NCBI RefSeq assembly: GCF_001039355.2
Contig: NW_019775652.1
Location: forward strand, 51,264 to 88,533
Source of the DNA: Lingula anatina
Taxonomy: Eukaryota > Brachiopoda > Lingulata > Lingulida > Lingulidae
DNA length: 37,270 nucleotides
Direction: 5' to 3'
Below are positions 1 through 10,239 of the stretch, one piece after another. Every line of letters begins with the position of its first letter. Positions within the stretch are counted from its first letter, which is position 1. The position numbers and the translations under genes were made by a program. The notes under the pieces are model-generated. The model was given only the letters and a program-made list of their open reading frames with translations, was not told the origin of the DNA and made no database searches.

Positions 1-34
1 TCTGAGAATAGGTGTTGGCATTTGCTTGTGTTAC

Positions 35-1399
35 CTGTCAACTAAAGAGTCCCTCATTTCTGTGGTAATATTACTGGGCTGTGCATCTCCAATCTTGAAC
101 ACACTCTCAATGACCGACAGTTCTGTTGCAGTGGTATCCAATCCACAAAAAGCTAGCCAATCGTTGGCCACTACGCCAGCAGCTATGACATCACTTCCTC
201 TGTTTACTGTGCCTGCCTGAAGTGACAAACAAAATTCTACCATTACAGATTTGGGGAAAAAACATGTTAAGTATATGCAATTCTTTCAATATGAAGCAAA
301 ATGTCTCATTAAGCCTTGGCAAAATTCCTTAGTCACTGCCTGTTAAGAAATTATGTTAAAGACAGATTGGAGGAGACAAGACTGCAGGCACTTGGGTACC
401 CATCAGATCATCTACAGCTGATAGAGGAGGAAGGGGAAAGGTTTGGAAATTTCTCCAGATTGAGACAATAGTCTATACCTACCACTAGAGGCACCTGCAA
501 CAGTGAAGACAGCTCATCTTGGTCTTCCACTGTAGTTTTGGGGTGAACCTAGAAATTATGTACGTGAAAAGATTAGAGTTTTGTTCGAATTTCTTTATTT
601 TCTCTTTCTTCATATTTTCAAAGATCTTACCAAACCTCCACAAAAACAAAAATGCATTACATACTGCACATTGTATATATATCCATTTTCAAACTTTCAT
701 CACATAAATTGGCTAGTATAAAAGGTTTATATGATTTATCACCTCCCAAAATATTTAATAAAAGTGAAGTTTTCAGTTCTTCTTTATATCACTATAATAG
801 TCTCATTCGTACTGACACCTTAGAGATGACCAATTATCAAACCATAGGAATAGCAGCAGTTTCATAATTTATCCATAGTTCACGAGGTTTTACTTTGTAT
901 TCTTTTTTTTTAAATCTACCTGGATTGATGAAATTAATTTTTTTCTCTTACTCACCAGCCCCCCTTGGTTAGTTATGGTGCAATAGCTGCCAACAAGTAC
1001 ATTGTCTGCCACTGTCTGACGGAATACTTCAACTTTAAGGACGTCTTCAAGAATCTGCTCTGTTTCCTGGAATAGTGAAGAGAAGATGTACATTATAAAC
1101 TTATTTAAATTAGTGATAAAGTGGAAAAATGTGTAGTATGCATGGAATATTCACTCTCCAAGAAAATATGAAAATACTTTCACTATATCTTATAAGGCTA
1201 TGCTAACATATTTAACAGTGACTTATCCATTCAGTAATTTAGGCCACGAACTCAAATTACTACTGAAATTCCTACAGTGAACCTAGAATTTCACCCCCCT
1301 CCCCTATACTGTCTTAGCCTTTCTCTTTCTCTCTCTTTCTCAGAAACTCTCTCTCTCACACACGCACACACACACACACACACACGCACACAGGCTCTT

Positions 1400-1461
<62 letters not shown>

Positions 1462-2104
1462 TTATCTACCTTGTCTAGATCTGGGTGTACCAGAGCCACA
1501 TAGTCATTACAAGCAATGACATTCCCCAGTGCTGACAGCCTCTCCTCCACACGCTGGATCTTCACAGAGTCTGGGAGAGCATTACGGATGTGCTGTAACT
1601 CCTGATCTGTTGTAGTATTGGGGACCAAGAGACCATGTCTGTTACCTGAGGAGAAAAGAAAGAGAAGGAAACATATTATTTCCATATTATATACATTGTA
1701 CTCCAGTATGGACTGTGATGATTGAAAAAGACATATTCACTGAATTCACAAAGATGCAATGGCCATCACTATCCTACGGTTACATGTGCATGTGCTTTCT
1801 TTTTTTCTTTACACAACAAAACACTTTTTTAAGAGCTGCATTTTTAATTATTGTTTTAAAGATTCCACTACTGTAACAGTGACACGATCTTACCAACTGT
1901 CAAGCGGCCAATAATTCGACATCCTGCTATAGATGTGTGCACAACTGGAATTGTGTCAGACAGCTCACCCTCAAAAACACTGAAAACAGACAATGAAGAT
2001 AATAGAGATAACGTAGTACAAAAGTTGAGACAGCTATCTCAGCGCGAGGCCTTACCATGCTCGATACTTAGTTACCAGTGGGAAAGGAAAGATGGTGTGT
2101 GAGC

Positions 2105-2140
<36 letters not shown>

Positions 2141-2302
2141 TAAATTTCGCATAATCAAACCACCAAAACCATTCAGCAAACAAAGTCACAAGTACCTGTA
2201 AAAATTTTCAGCACCACCGATTGCTACCAAACAGTAGGCATTTGTAAGTTTTGAGAACACACCGATCTCGTTATTTCCTTCAAACTGCACGCGAACGGCC
2301 AT
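35..2302 (-). CDS. eIF6: Eukaryotic translation initiation factor 6, six exons, 3' end cut by window
   Basis: eIF6 binds the 60S ribosomal subunit, blocks premature joining to 40S, and acts in nucleolar and cytoplasmic 60S maturation. Exons read on the minus strand are 2302-2196, 1979-1894, 1645-1470, 1066-956, 548-483 and 216-35. All introns have GT-AG ends, and the phases join to one frame of 242 codons plus 2 bases. The product starts [16 protein letters not shown], contains [28 protein letters not shown] and [14 protein letters not shown], and reaches MRDSLVD. It aligns without gaps to the 245-residue human protein as I remember it, so only about three codons and the stop lie beyond the left edge. 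Ser174 and Ser175, regulatory phosphosites in the human protein, are conserved. The residue matching human Ser235 is Glu. LYRM4 starts 194 bp away on the opposite strand. Confidence 0.97.
1321..1460. repeat. Compound (CT)n(CA)n microsatellite in eIF6 intron 3
   Basis: Alternating CT and CA runs, the longest being an uninterrupted CA run at about 1411-1459. On the eIF6 sense strand it is a TG run starting only about 10 bases after the exon 3 splice donor at 1470/1469. Confidence 0.95.
2104..2137. repeat. (GA)n microsatellite in eIF6 intron 1
   Basis: GA dinucleotide run with one AAAG interruption. It reads as CT on the eIF6 sense strand, about 60 bp inside the intron downstream of exon 1. Confidence 0.9.
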
Positions 2303-2496
2303 CGGAATGTGATTCTTTTCCTCAGTTACCCTTTTATTATACTACTATCCGAAAGCGATTGCCAACTTCCGCAGAAATTTCACTTTAAATGATGTACAAG
2401 TTTCACACACGAGGATTGCATCCGAGAGAGCAATACTTGCTTGTGCAAAACGTCATTTGTTTAGCGGTGATGTCATCAGTTTTGGAGTATAGTAGA
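2303..2496. promoter_or_regulatory. Shared divergent promoter of eIF6 and LYRM4
   Basis: These 194 bases separate the two start codons and must hold both 5' UTRs and core promoters, unless one gene has an upstream noncoding exon. An ETS/GABP-type site ACTTCCGC lies at 2365-2372. A CRE-like TGATGTCA lies at 2468-2475. There is no convincing TATA box. GABP sites are common in bidirectional promoters and in nuclear genes for mitochondrial proteins, which fits LYRM4. Transcription starts cannot be read from sequence. Confidence 0.65.
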
Positions 2497-5400
2497 ATGG
2501 AGACTAGACGCATGGTTTTAGGATTGTATAAGCAATTATTGCGTGAAAGTGCGAAATTCCCAGCTTACAATTACAGGTACAATTGTGGCAGTGAATTAAA
2601 CTTTTGTTCTTTGTATTTCTTGCTTTAAATCCCGTCGATAATTGGCCTGGTGTCGTTGTTCCATGACTTTTTCGATGGCAATGTGTGGGACAGGGTGGAG
2701 TGGAGGGGGGGGGGGGGCAGGTGTGCTTTCACCTTATAAATAGAATTAAATGTAATGTTATTTTTTTTCCCTAATATGGTATGCTTTGGGGCTTATAGAA
2801 AGCCAAGTCTTAATGAACACTTCAGAAGGAAAAATCTTGAATATCAACACCAGGTACTTTTATGTAAGCCCTAGATAAGGTCTGAGTATTAGTAAGATCA
2901 AGCAGTTTTGTTTGATATTTAACATATGACTTTAGTCATATGCAGACACAAACAATTGCAGTATATCTTTAATAAGAAAAACTACTTTAATTCTAGGCTG
3001 TATGCACTGAGGAGGACCAAGGATGCTTTCAAAGACAATAAGATGGAGACAAACCCAGAAAAAATACAGGAACTTATTGGGAAAGCTCAGAAAAATTTAG
3101 AAATAATTAAAAGACAGGTATATCAGTACAAGCCTGCGAACCTGGTTCTCTAATGTCTATGGTTAGAATTTCACCTCATGCCCATTGAGTAGAACAAGGA
3201 CATAAAGTGGATTCCACATAACCTGGACATTTTCGGACAAGGAAATTTGCTCAAGTCTGCAAAGATTTACGTTTGGCTGAGTTAATATTGATTTTGGGGG
3301 AAAATGCACTCCACAAGAGTTTTTCATAATAAACAATAATTACAGAGTTATGTGGAGTCCACTGTAGTAATAATGATCTGTTGGTTGAGGGGGGGAGTGA
3401 AGGGGATTCATTTTGCAAAATAATTGGAGAAGCTTCTTTCCAGGGATCATATAATGCAGGGGTGGATTGAGGCCGTCTTCTGGGTCTTCCGGAAGACGGT
3501 CAGATTTTCAAGTTTACATTGATGGGTTTACATCTAATTATTTCTGTCAGAAGATGGTCAAAAATGTAGGATGGATCAACAAACATAATTTGGAAGACTG
3601 TCAGAAAATATATCTGGATCCGCCCCTGTAATGATGATAAAGTCCATTCCATACCTCAACCATTTTATCAAAATGGACCACACTGAAGTTAAAATAATTG
3701 GATGGTGGGGGGAGGGGGCTGGGTACCACAAGTACATCTGTAGTATATGTCATTGATAAAATTAATTCAAAACGTTGCAATTATGTGGTATTTCTTTTTT
3801 TTTTGGAGAGAAAACTATGGACATCTAATTAGCGTTATAACTTGCTTTGGAATAGAGGCAAAAGTGTGTGTTAGTGCAATGACCTAGATATAGGTTAGTG
3901 ATCAGTTTAGATAATGAGGTTATGTAAAATAGAGGTTACGTAAAACTGCACTTAGAGTCCCAGCCTTGTCACATTCACTGTCACATCCTCTGTCACACCT
4001 ACTACAATCTGAAACAAGGTACTGAAACATTCTATGTATGTACAGTCATTTTGAGACTGAAGTTGTTTTTAAATTGTATATATGGAACAAAAATTTCCAC
4101 TTTCTAAATAGTTTACATCTTTAACTTTTTCAAAGTATTGGAAGAATAGGACAGAATAAGTGTGTATATATAAACTTATCAAGGTTATCCAGGCAAATGT
4201 TGATGCAGTAATTTGAAAATGAAGGGGCCCAAAATTGTCAGCTGCTAAAGTTTGTGAAGTAAACATGACAATTAATCTAATGTTATGAATATTGGGTTAA
4301 TTTAATGTATCTGAGACAGGAAATTAATGTTGTGCCACGTATCAGAGTGGCACCAACAGGATAACTGACTGAAATGTCAGACTGACTTCAGACCAAAAAT
4401 GATGTTGTAATTTTTTTTTTTTTTTGCACCAGCTGTAATGTAAAACCAGATGCCATGTGAGATATCACAGACTGTGCTATATATATTTTTGAAAAAAAAA
4501 AAAAAAAAAAACTAGCCAACTCTTTTAAATGAAAATTAGATTTGTAAAGTCAAGCTCCATATTCAAGTGTCAAATATGATTTTTTTAACCTATTTGAATG
4601 TTTTTTTAATTACTAGTAATCCAATGCCATTTTTTCTTTAAATCCACAAGTCAGAGATTAAATATGGCATCAGTTGTATTGCCAGTTCAGGTTATATCAG
4701 CGACACTGACACTGCTGAGTGATAGTGCCAAATAAAGTGACAGCAACACTGACATTTACAAGTAGAGTACGTGGTAGTGACATTGACAGTGCTGGGTGGA
4801 ATGACAACAACACTGACAGTGTCAAGTAGATTGACAGTGACACTGACAATGCTGAGTAGAGTGACAGTGACATAGTGCCTAGTAGAGTGACAGCAACACC
4901 GACAATGTCAAGTAGAATGACATCGACACTGACAATGGTAAGTAGAGTGAAGGTGACACAGATAGTGTCAAGTAGAGTGACACTGAAATTGCTGAGTAGA
5001 GTGACAGCACACCTACAATGTGGAGTAGATTGGCAGTGACACCAACAGTTTCTAATGGAGTGGCAGAGACACTGTCAGCACCAAGTAGAGTGACATTGAC
5101 ACTGTCAGCATCGAGTAAAGTGACAGAGACCGTCAGCATCAAGAGTGAGATTGAAAATGACAGTGCCAACTGGAGTGACAGTGACACCAACAGTGCCAAG
5201 TAGGATGACAGTGACACTGATAGTGTCTAATTGAGTGACAGTCACACGGACAGTGCCAAATATAGTGACAGTGAGACAAAGTTGAGTTTTGTTACAATAA
5301 ATCTCTAATAAGCAACCTTGATCGCCATCTTTCCATACTCCTCTAACATAGATCCTGTACTATTATTAGTCCAACTGCCTAGGGTACCATTAAGAAATGA

Positions 5401-7086
5401 TAACAACCCTTCAAGAGTGAGTTGATGGGAGAGGCACTTTTTTATCCAGGCCCTGAATATCTCCATGTAGGTTTGTCTGTCTTGAACTATTTTCTAATCA
5501 CAGTTTCAGAAACAAAAATTAGAACTAATTGGACGTTACTCATACACAAGGCTTTTAGCTGTGCATCTTCAGAGAGATGAGGGTAGTTTTTTTTCTAGAG
5601 TTTAATTTTTGTGGTAATTAGAGGCAAAACAATATGCTTGCTGATGAAAATTTCAATGAATTATTGAATAATTAATATACGTGTATATGTCTATGATAGG
5701 CATTACTGTAGGCATGTTGCCAACCAGACAGCGTTTATTTCAAGGCCAGGCCGAGATGGAAAATTGGTGTCAAGGTTTCAAGGCACTACTTTTTAATAGA
5801 CATCATGTGATAGTACATCATGATGCGGGTGATTTTTTCTGTATGCTTTATCTAATACTAGTATGATATGTTGAGCTCTGTACATGATGAAGGTCACAGT
5901 GACCTAAGACAGAGTAACCCATTGCGTCATTTGTCAGTTGAAGTAGCTGAATTAAACATGTTTATTGAATATATATCTGCTTTTAAGGCATCTGGTTCCA
6001 CACCCTAATACCTATTGCCCAAGCTAAATTGTCATTTCTTCAGCTTAGTCTTTTAAAAATTTCATTACACTGTTAGGAAGTGAATTTTTGAAAACTTATT
6101 TAAGACAAAGTGTTCACTCTTTTCCATTAATTTAACTTGCAAAACTGAATTTATATACTTCCCAACAAGTGTTAAAGTGAGTTCCATTTGTGTTAGGACG
6201 AAAAAAAAAAATTTAAAGTAAACAAAATATACTAGTAAGTAAATCTGGATTAATCTCAATGTTTTAATGATATAACCTTGACTTGTGTGCATTCAAAGAC
6301 AAGCAAAGAACGGACATGAATTTATACTATTAAGAAGGTATACATGGTACACAAAAATGCTGAAAACGTAAGTTTATCACTTGAATTTGACCTTGGCATC
6401 CTTTAACAAAAAAACTCCATTGTAACATCTTTCTCTAATTACCCAGGGTAGATATACTTTGTTGATGTTACATTATGTACACAATTTATGTTTATTCATT
6501 ATCTAGGATTGTTATTGTACATGTACCAGGTAGCGTCTCATCCTTTCTCTGTTGAACCTTTTCGTTGGACAATCTGGCACATGCACATGGTTCACCTCGC
6601 AATCATTTGTTTTTTATTGGCTTGTTTATTTTCCCTCCACATCTGTTATTGCATCACATTTACATACAGACTAGACTGAGGTTGCTGGCATAATCTTTGC
6701 ACCCAGTCTGGAAACTTATAACCCCCTGTTCTTTCTCTCTCCATCTTTCTCTCGATGCTAAATTTAAATTGTGTTTTTCATCAGCACTAGGTCAACCCTC
6801 TCGTAAGAAAACAAGTAAAGCAGAAGTTCACAAAGCAGTGCTGTGTGCTGAATTTGTTAGTCACTTTGAATACATTTAAGACTGAATGCACCATGGTTTT
6901 ACTGAAAAGAGAGACACTTTATCAGAACAGTGCCAACATTGAGCTTAGGTACATGTATACAGTTGCTTACTATTACTTTCTCCATGTTTGATCCAAAATT
7001 CCAAAATATTAAGAAGGGCTGGAAGGATTACATCTTCCACCCCCTCTCCCACTCACACACACATGCCCACTCACACACACACACCA

Positions 7087-7139
<53 letters not shown>

Positions 7140-7561
7140 ATTAGCGCATTCTTCCCTCCTTCTGCAACCCCCCTCTCTCCGCCCTGAGTATATAACATAT
7201 GATTGAAGTACATGATGACATGTTTCCAGAGGCCTTAGCTCCCCTCCACCCCTCCCCCCTTTTTTTTTTTGGGGGGGGGAGGGGGCAAAATGAACAAATT
7301 CATATTTTGCAAAAGAATACTTAAACATACAGGTACTTTCAGAACCACCTCTACCTTGGTTTGAGTTCTTTGGTTCTGCACTTTAAAAGTGCACTAATAC
7401 ATTTAAAATTAATAGAAGAATGTGTAAATGCTAAGAGTACACATTAGTGGTTGATTTGCGAAATGATCTACTTATAGGAAGGGTAACTTGTACTTTTAAT
7501 GGCTAGTTTCATATCATACTTAGCTATGAACTGATTCAACCACAAGGAATCTAAAACATGG

Positions 7562-7620
<59 letters not shown>

Positions 7621-7808
7621 TGCTAGGTGCTAATAATTTCTTGATACTGGTACCCGCCAACCGGTTTGGTAGGTCCTAGCTTGATACAATTATTTTAAGC
7701 TTCATCGTAATATTTGTATCATTACAGGTTACCATTGAAAGACTGTACACAGATACGAAACTTGTGATAGAAAAGCCGAAACCTTCCAGTCATGGTTCTC
7801 AGAGCTGA
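2497..7808 (+). CDS. LYRM4: LYR motif-containing protein 4 (ISD11), three exons
   Basis: ISD11 is the small helical subunit that, with acyl carrier protein, stabilises the cysteine desulfurase NFS1 in the mitochondrial matrix for Fe-S cluster assembly. Exons are 2497-2576, 2997-3117 and 7728-7808. The introns have GT-AG ends, and the join gives 93 codons plus TGA at 7806. Human ISD11 has 91 residues. Diagnostic stretches are the motif region GLYKQLLRES (residues 9-18), FPAYNYR (21-27), YALRRTKDAFKDN (29-41) and IIKRQV (63-68). The C-terminal tail after KLVIEK is divergent. The family LYR tripeptide reads LYK (residues 10-12). Arg66 matches human Arg68, a known disease position, and is retained. 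The ATG at 2497 was chosen because it gives the family's usual length. In-frame ATGs at 2389, 2392 and 2470 would add 36, 35 or 9 residues. Confidence 0.96.
3205..3364. mobile_element. MITE with pogo/Tigger-like ends
   Basis: A 160-bp element in LYRM4 intron 2. The left end reads AAGTGGATTCCACATAAC and the right end, reverse complemented, CAGTGGACTCCACATAAC. TA dinucleotides flank it at 3203-3204 and 3365-3366. CAGTGGACTC ends with a TA duplication resemble pogo/Tigger members of the Tc1-mariner superfamily. There is no coding capacity. Confidence 0.75.
3457..3628. mobile_element. MITE with hAT-like CAGGGG ends
   Basis: A 172-bp element in LYRM4 intron 2. The left end is CAGGGGTGGATTGA and the right end, reverse complemented, CAGGGGCGGATCCAG. 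A 5-bp duplication TAATG lies at 3452-3456 and 3629-3633. CAGGG termini with a 5-bp duplication suggest a hAT-related (hAT5-like) nonautonomous element. Internal GTCTTC/GAAGAC repeats add hairpin potential. Confidence 0.75.
4694..5275. repeat. 30-bp minisatellite in LYRM4 intron 2
   Basis: Roughly 18-20 diverged tandem copies of a 30-bp unit built on AGTAGAGTGACAGTGACACT, itself made of GACAGT/GACACT hexamers. Some units lack about 6 bp. The period is a multiple of three, so both strands carry spurious open frames. Confidence 0.9.
5891..5905. promoter_or_regulatory. Perfect IR3 nuclear-receptor palindrome
   Basis: AGGTCACAGTGACCT matches the consensus oestrogen-receptor-type inverted repeat AGGTCA-n3-TGACCT exactly. 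It lies deep in LYRM4 intron 2. Only the motif is seen; function is inferred at best. Confidence 0.3.
7052..7136. repeat. (CA)n microsatellite, LYRM4 intron 2
   Basis: CA runs with ATGCCC and CTCTCT interruptions. The longest pure run is at about 7095-7134. Confidence 0.95.
7249..7284. repeat. C-T-G homopolymer hairpin
   Basis: CCCCTCCCCCC (7249-7259) is followed by 11 T (7260-7270) and then a 9-G run and AGGGGG. The 11-bp arms are perfectly complementary (7249-7259 with 7274-7284). Confidence 0.8.
7565..7617. repeat. (TA)n microsatellite, LYRM4 intron 2
   Basis: About 26 uninterrupted TA units, 110 bp upstream of the LYRM4 exon 3 acceptor. Confidence 0.95.
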
Positions 7809-9188
7809 CAGTGCCATCTAGTGGTGACCTTTGACATGTACTTGTGGCCAGTATGATTGTACAGCAGAGCAGCGACGGCAACAGTTGGGGGGGGGATGAC
7901 ATCTTCCAGAATGTGACTGAAATACTCCCAAAAACTGATAAGAAATCTTTGAAAATAATTTATCAGACAGAGGAGTCTGTACAAACTCTACAGGAAGGTG
8001 TATAAATATCTCGCAGCTATTTAATGGTCTCAGTGCTTTTGAGACCTTGTAAAAAATAGTTCTTTTNCCCCTTAGCAAGCAATTTCAAAAGGGGAGGAGG
8101 GGTCTTTTATCGAAGGAGTGGACCTTTTTTGTGTTTGAGAATTTAGTGTTAAAAGCTTCATAAACTTCAAAATTTATGTAAAAAACTAAACAAAATTAAG
8201 GTATGAAATCATGCTGATATTGGAAGCTACAGCTTGTGTATTAATTTAAAGTCAGAAACAGAAGAAATTTAAAACAAACAAGTGTTCAGCTTATCCAGTT
8301 TTGTCATAACATTAGAATTTATTTTGAGCTCCACATAACACAGGCTTACATGACCAGGGGGAAAATCAATTTATAACAGTGTGTCATGTTTCTGTTTCTT
8401 CATTTAATCTTAAAGATGAATTGGTTTGTGTGTGTGCTAGAAGGAGATGGAATTTATACATCCTGTCATGCTACGTTGTCTTTAAATAATCTCAATGATG
8501 AATGATGTGTGTGTGTTAGGGTGTGTGTGTGTGTGTGCGCGTAAGAGAGAGGTGGAGGTTATACATCACTTTTTGGTCAGCCTTATTTGATAGTTTTGAG
8601 GCAAGAAAATTTGCATATAAGTTTTTTTTGCTCTATTTTGGATTGCTTGAAAATTTTTTATGAATTATAGGAATTAATTAGTTCATTTTCTTTTAGTTTG
8701 GTGTGTTATTTTCTATTTCAAGGTGATATTTTACTGTCTGCAGTCAGTTTTGCATCCCCTCCCCTCTGCTGTATTTTAGTGCTTTTTTCATTTGAATAAA
8801 TGATGAATAAATTCATAAAATACAGGTCAAGTTCAAAAATCAGCATGATCGATACATTTTTTTCAAAAGTTATGCTTTTTTTTTCAGCAAATAATACAAA
8901 TTCTCAATCTACAGTGTCGTGCAAGTGCATCAGCAGTGGCCAAGTTTATACAGTCAGTTATGCCTAAGTAGCAAATGCATATTGTACAAAATACTATATC
9001 CAGTATTATATATTACATTGTGTCTTAATATTGTCAGCTATATGTATGAAGTAGTTAGCTTATATGTATTTTGGTAATGGAATGATCTAAAGTAGTTATA
9101 CTTACTTAAGCGTATGCGCACAATTTATGTTAAACTGTAGTTTAGAGAGCTTGTAAAATGTAACTGTACACATTTTAATGCTCAATAA

Positions 9189-9221
<33 letters not shown>

Positions 9222-9225
9222 TGTA
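7809..9225 (+). other. LYRM4 3' flank with candidate poly(A) signals
   Basis: No further coding exon is seen after the LYRM4 stop. AATAAA hexamers occur at 8795-8800, 8806-8811 and 9184-9189, the last directly before an ATT-repeat tail (9189-9221). One of these probably ends the transcript. An AATAAATT-(ATT)n end is also typical of LINE 3' ends, so the last signal could belong to a retrotransposon fragment. A (TG)n run lies at 8505-8541 and an undetermined base at 8067. Confidence 0.5.
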
Positions 9226-9481
9226 ACACTGCTAACACTTCTTTAAAAAAACAGGCATTTTGTCTTGAAACTCACAGGATAAGACTACTAATCAGCTTTA
9301 TTGAACCATTTTTACAAAAGTTAGGCTCTTGTTTTACATTTTTTTCAGTATATTTTATCTACCATTAAACAGATAACATGTATACTTATAGGACTCGTAT
9401 ACAGATCATGTTCCAAAATAAGCTTGATCATTTCAGTTTTAAGAGAAGTAATGTGTTTTTGTATATATGTGATTTTCATGA

Positions 9482-9858
9482 GATTCAATTCGTAAGTATG
9501 TGAACAGTCTCATTATTGAACTAAATTAGATACGTAAAAGTGTTCTTTTCACATTTTCTGCATCTTAACAATACTGTTGGTTGATTATGTAAAAATGATT
9601 GTAAACCTGTTATCCTGTATTGTATAATAAAGTGTCAGAAATGAACTCATAACATTGAAGTTTGTCAGATTCAATCATTCACTATGTTCTGAATTAATCT
9701 AAGAATGGAGCAAATTGAACATGTAAAATTGATCTATTGATATTGTCCCATCTCAACAATTTTCTCAGTTGATCATATAAAAAGGACAGTAAATTGATTA
9801 TTTTGTTTTATGTAAAAAAAGTATTGAAAATATAAATAAACTCATTTCAGTATAGATA
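9482..9858. repeat. Diverged tandem duplication, unit about 187 bp
   Basis: Two adjacent copies (about 9482-9668 and 9669-9858) share ordered blocks: GATTCAAT, CATCT(T/C)AACAAT, GTTGAT(T/C)AT, AGTAAA and an AATAAA-type end before GAACTCAT/AAACTCAT. The copies have diverged strongly. Confidence 0.55.
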
Positions 9859-9899
9859 ACTCTTGTGCACTGGTACATTTTGGCGTTTTCGAGGTGTGA

Positions 9900-10088
9900 C
9901 TTTGAAGTTCCATTGGCCTGAAGATCTTTGCTAGTAACATTTTCTAAATATCCATGTTACCTGCAGTGCATAATTAAATAGGTGGTGATTTTTCTGTTAA
10001 GCATTATGTAATATTGCATCAAAATTGAAGAAAACCTATTTTGGGCACTGCTGCCATAGTGACCATTTGAGGAAAACCATGTCACTAA
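9900..10088. repeat. Direct repeat copy 1, left of LINE fragment
   Basis: Shares ordered blocks with 12650-12840, including CTGAAGATCTTTGCTAG, GTTAAGCATTATGTAAT, AATTGAAGAAAACC and GGAAAACCATGT. The two copies bracket the LINE fragment in the same orientation. Confidence 0.7.
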
Positions 10089-10239
10089 CTCTTTTCAAAC
10101 TTACAAGAAAGAAACAAAGGACTAAAATACATGTACAGCTTCAGTTGAAAAACCATTCTGATTGGTTAATTTTTCTGGAATTTATACAGTTTTTTTTGTG
10201 AAAATTTCATTTTTCACACATTGGCACTTTTCACTTACC

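Noticed and set aside
1277-1519. His/Thr- and Leu/Ser-rich open frame
   Set aside because: Translation of CA/CT microsatellites across eIF6 intron 3. The same applies near 7.0 kb and 36.6 kb.
4879-5217. Open frames of 112 (-) and 61 (+) codons
   Set aside because: They lie inside the 30-bp minisatellite and encode only its periodic translation.
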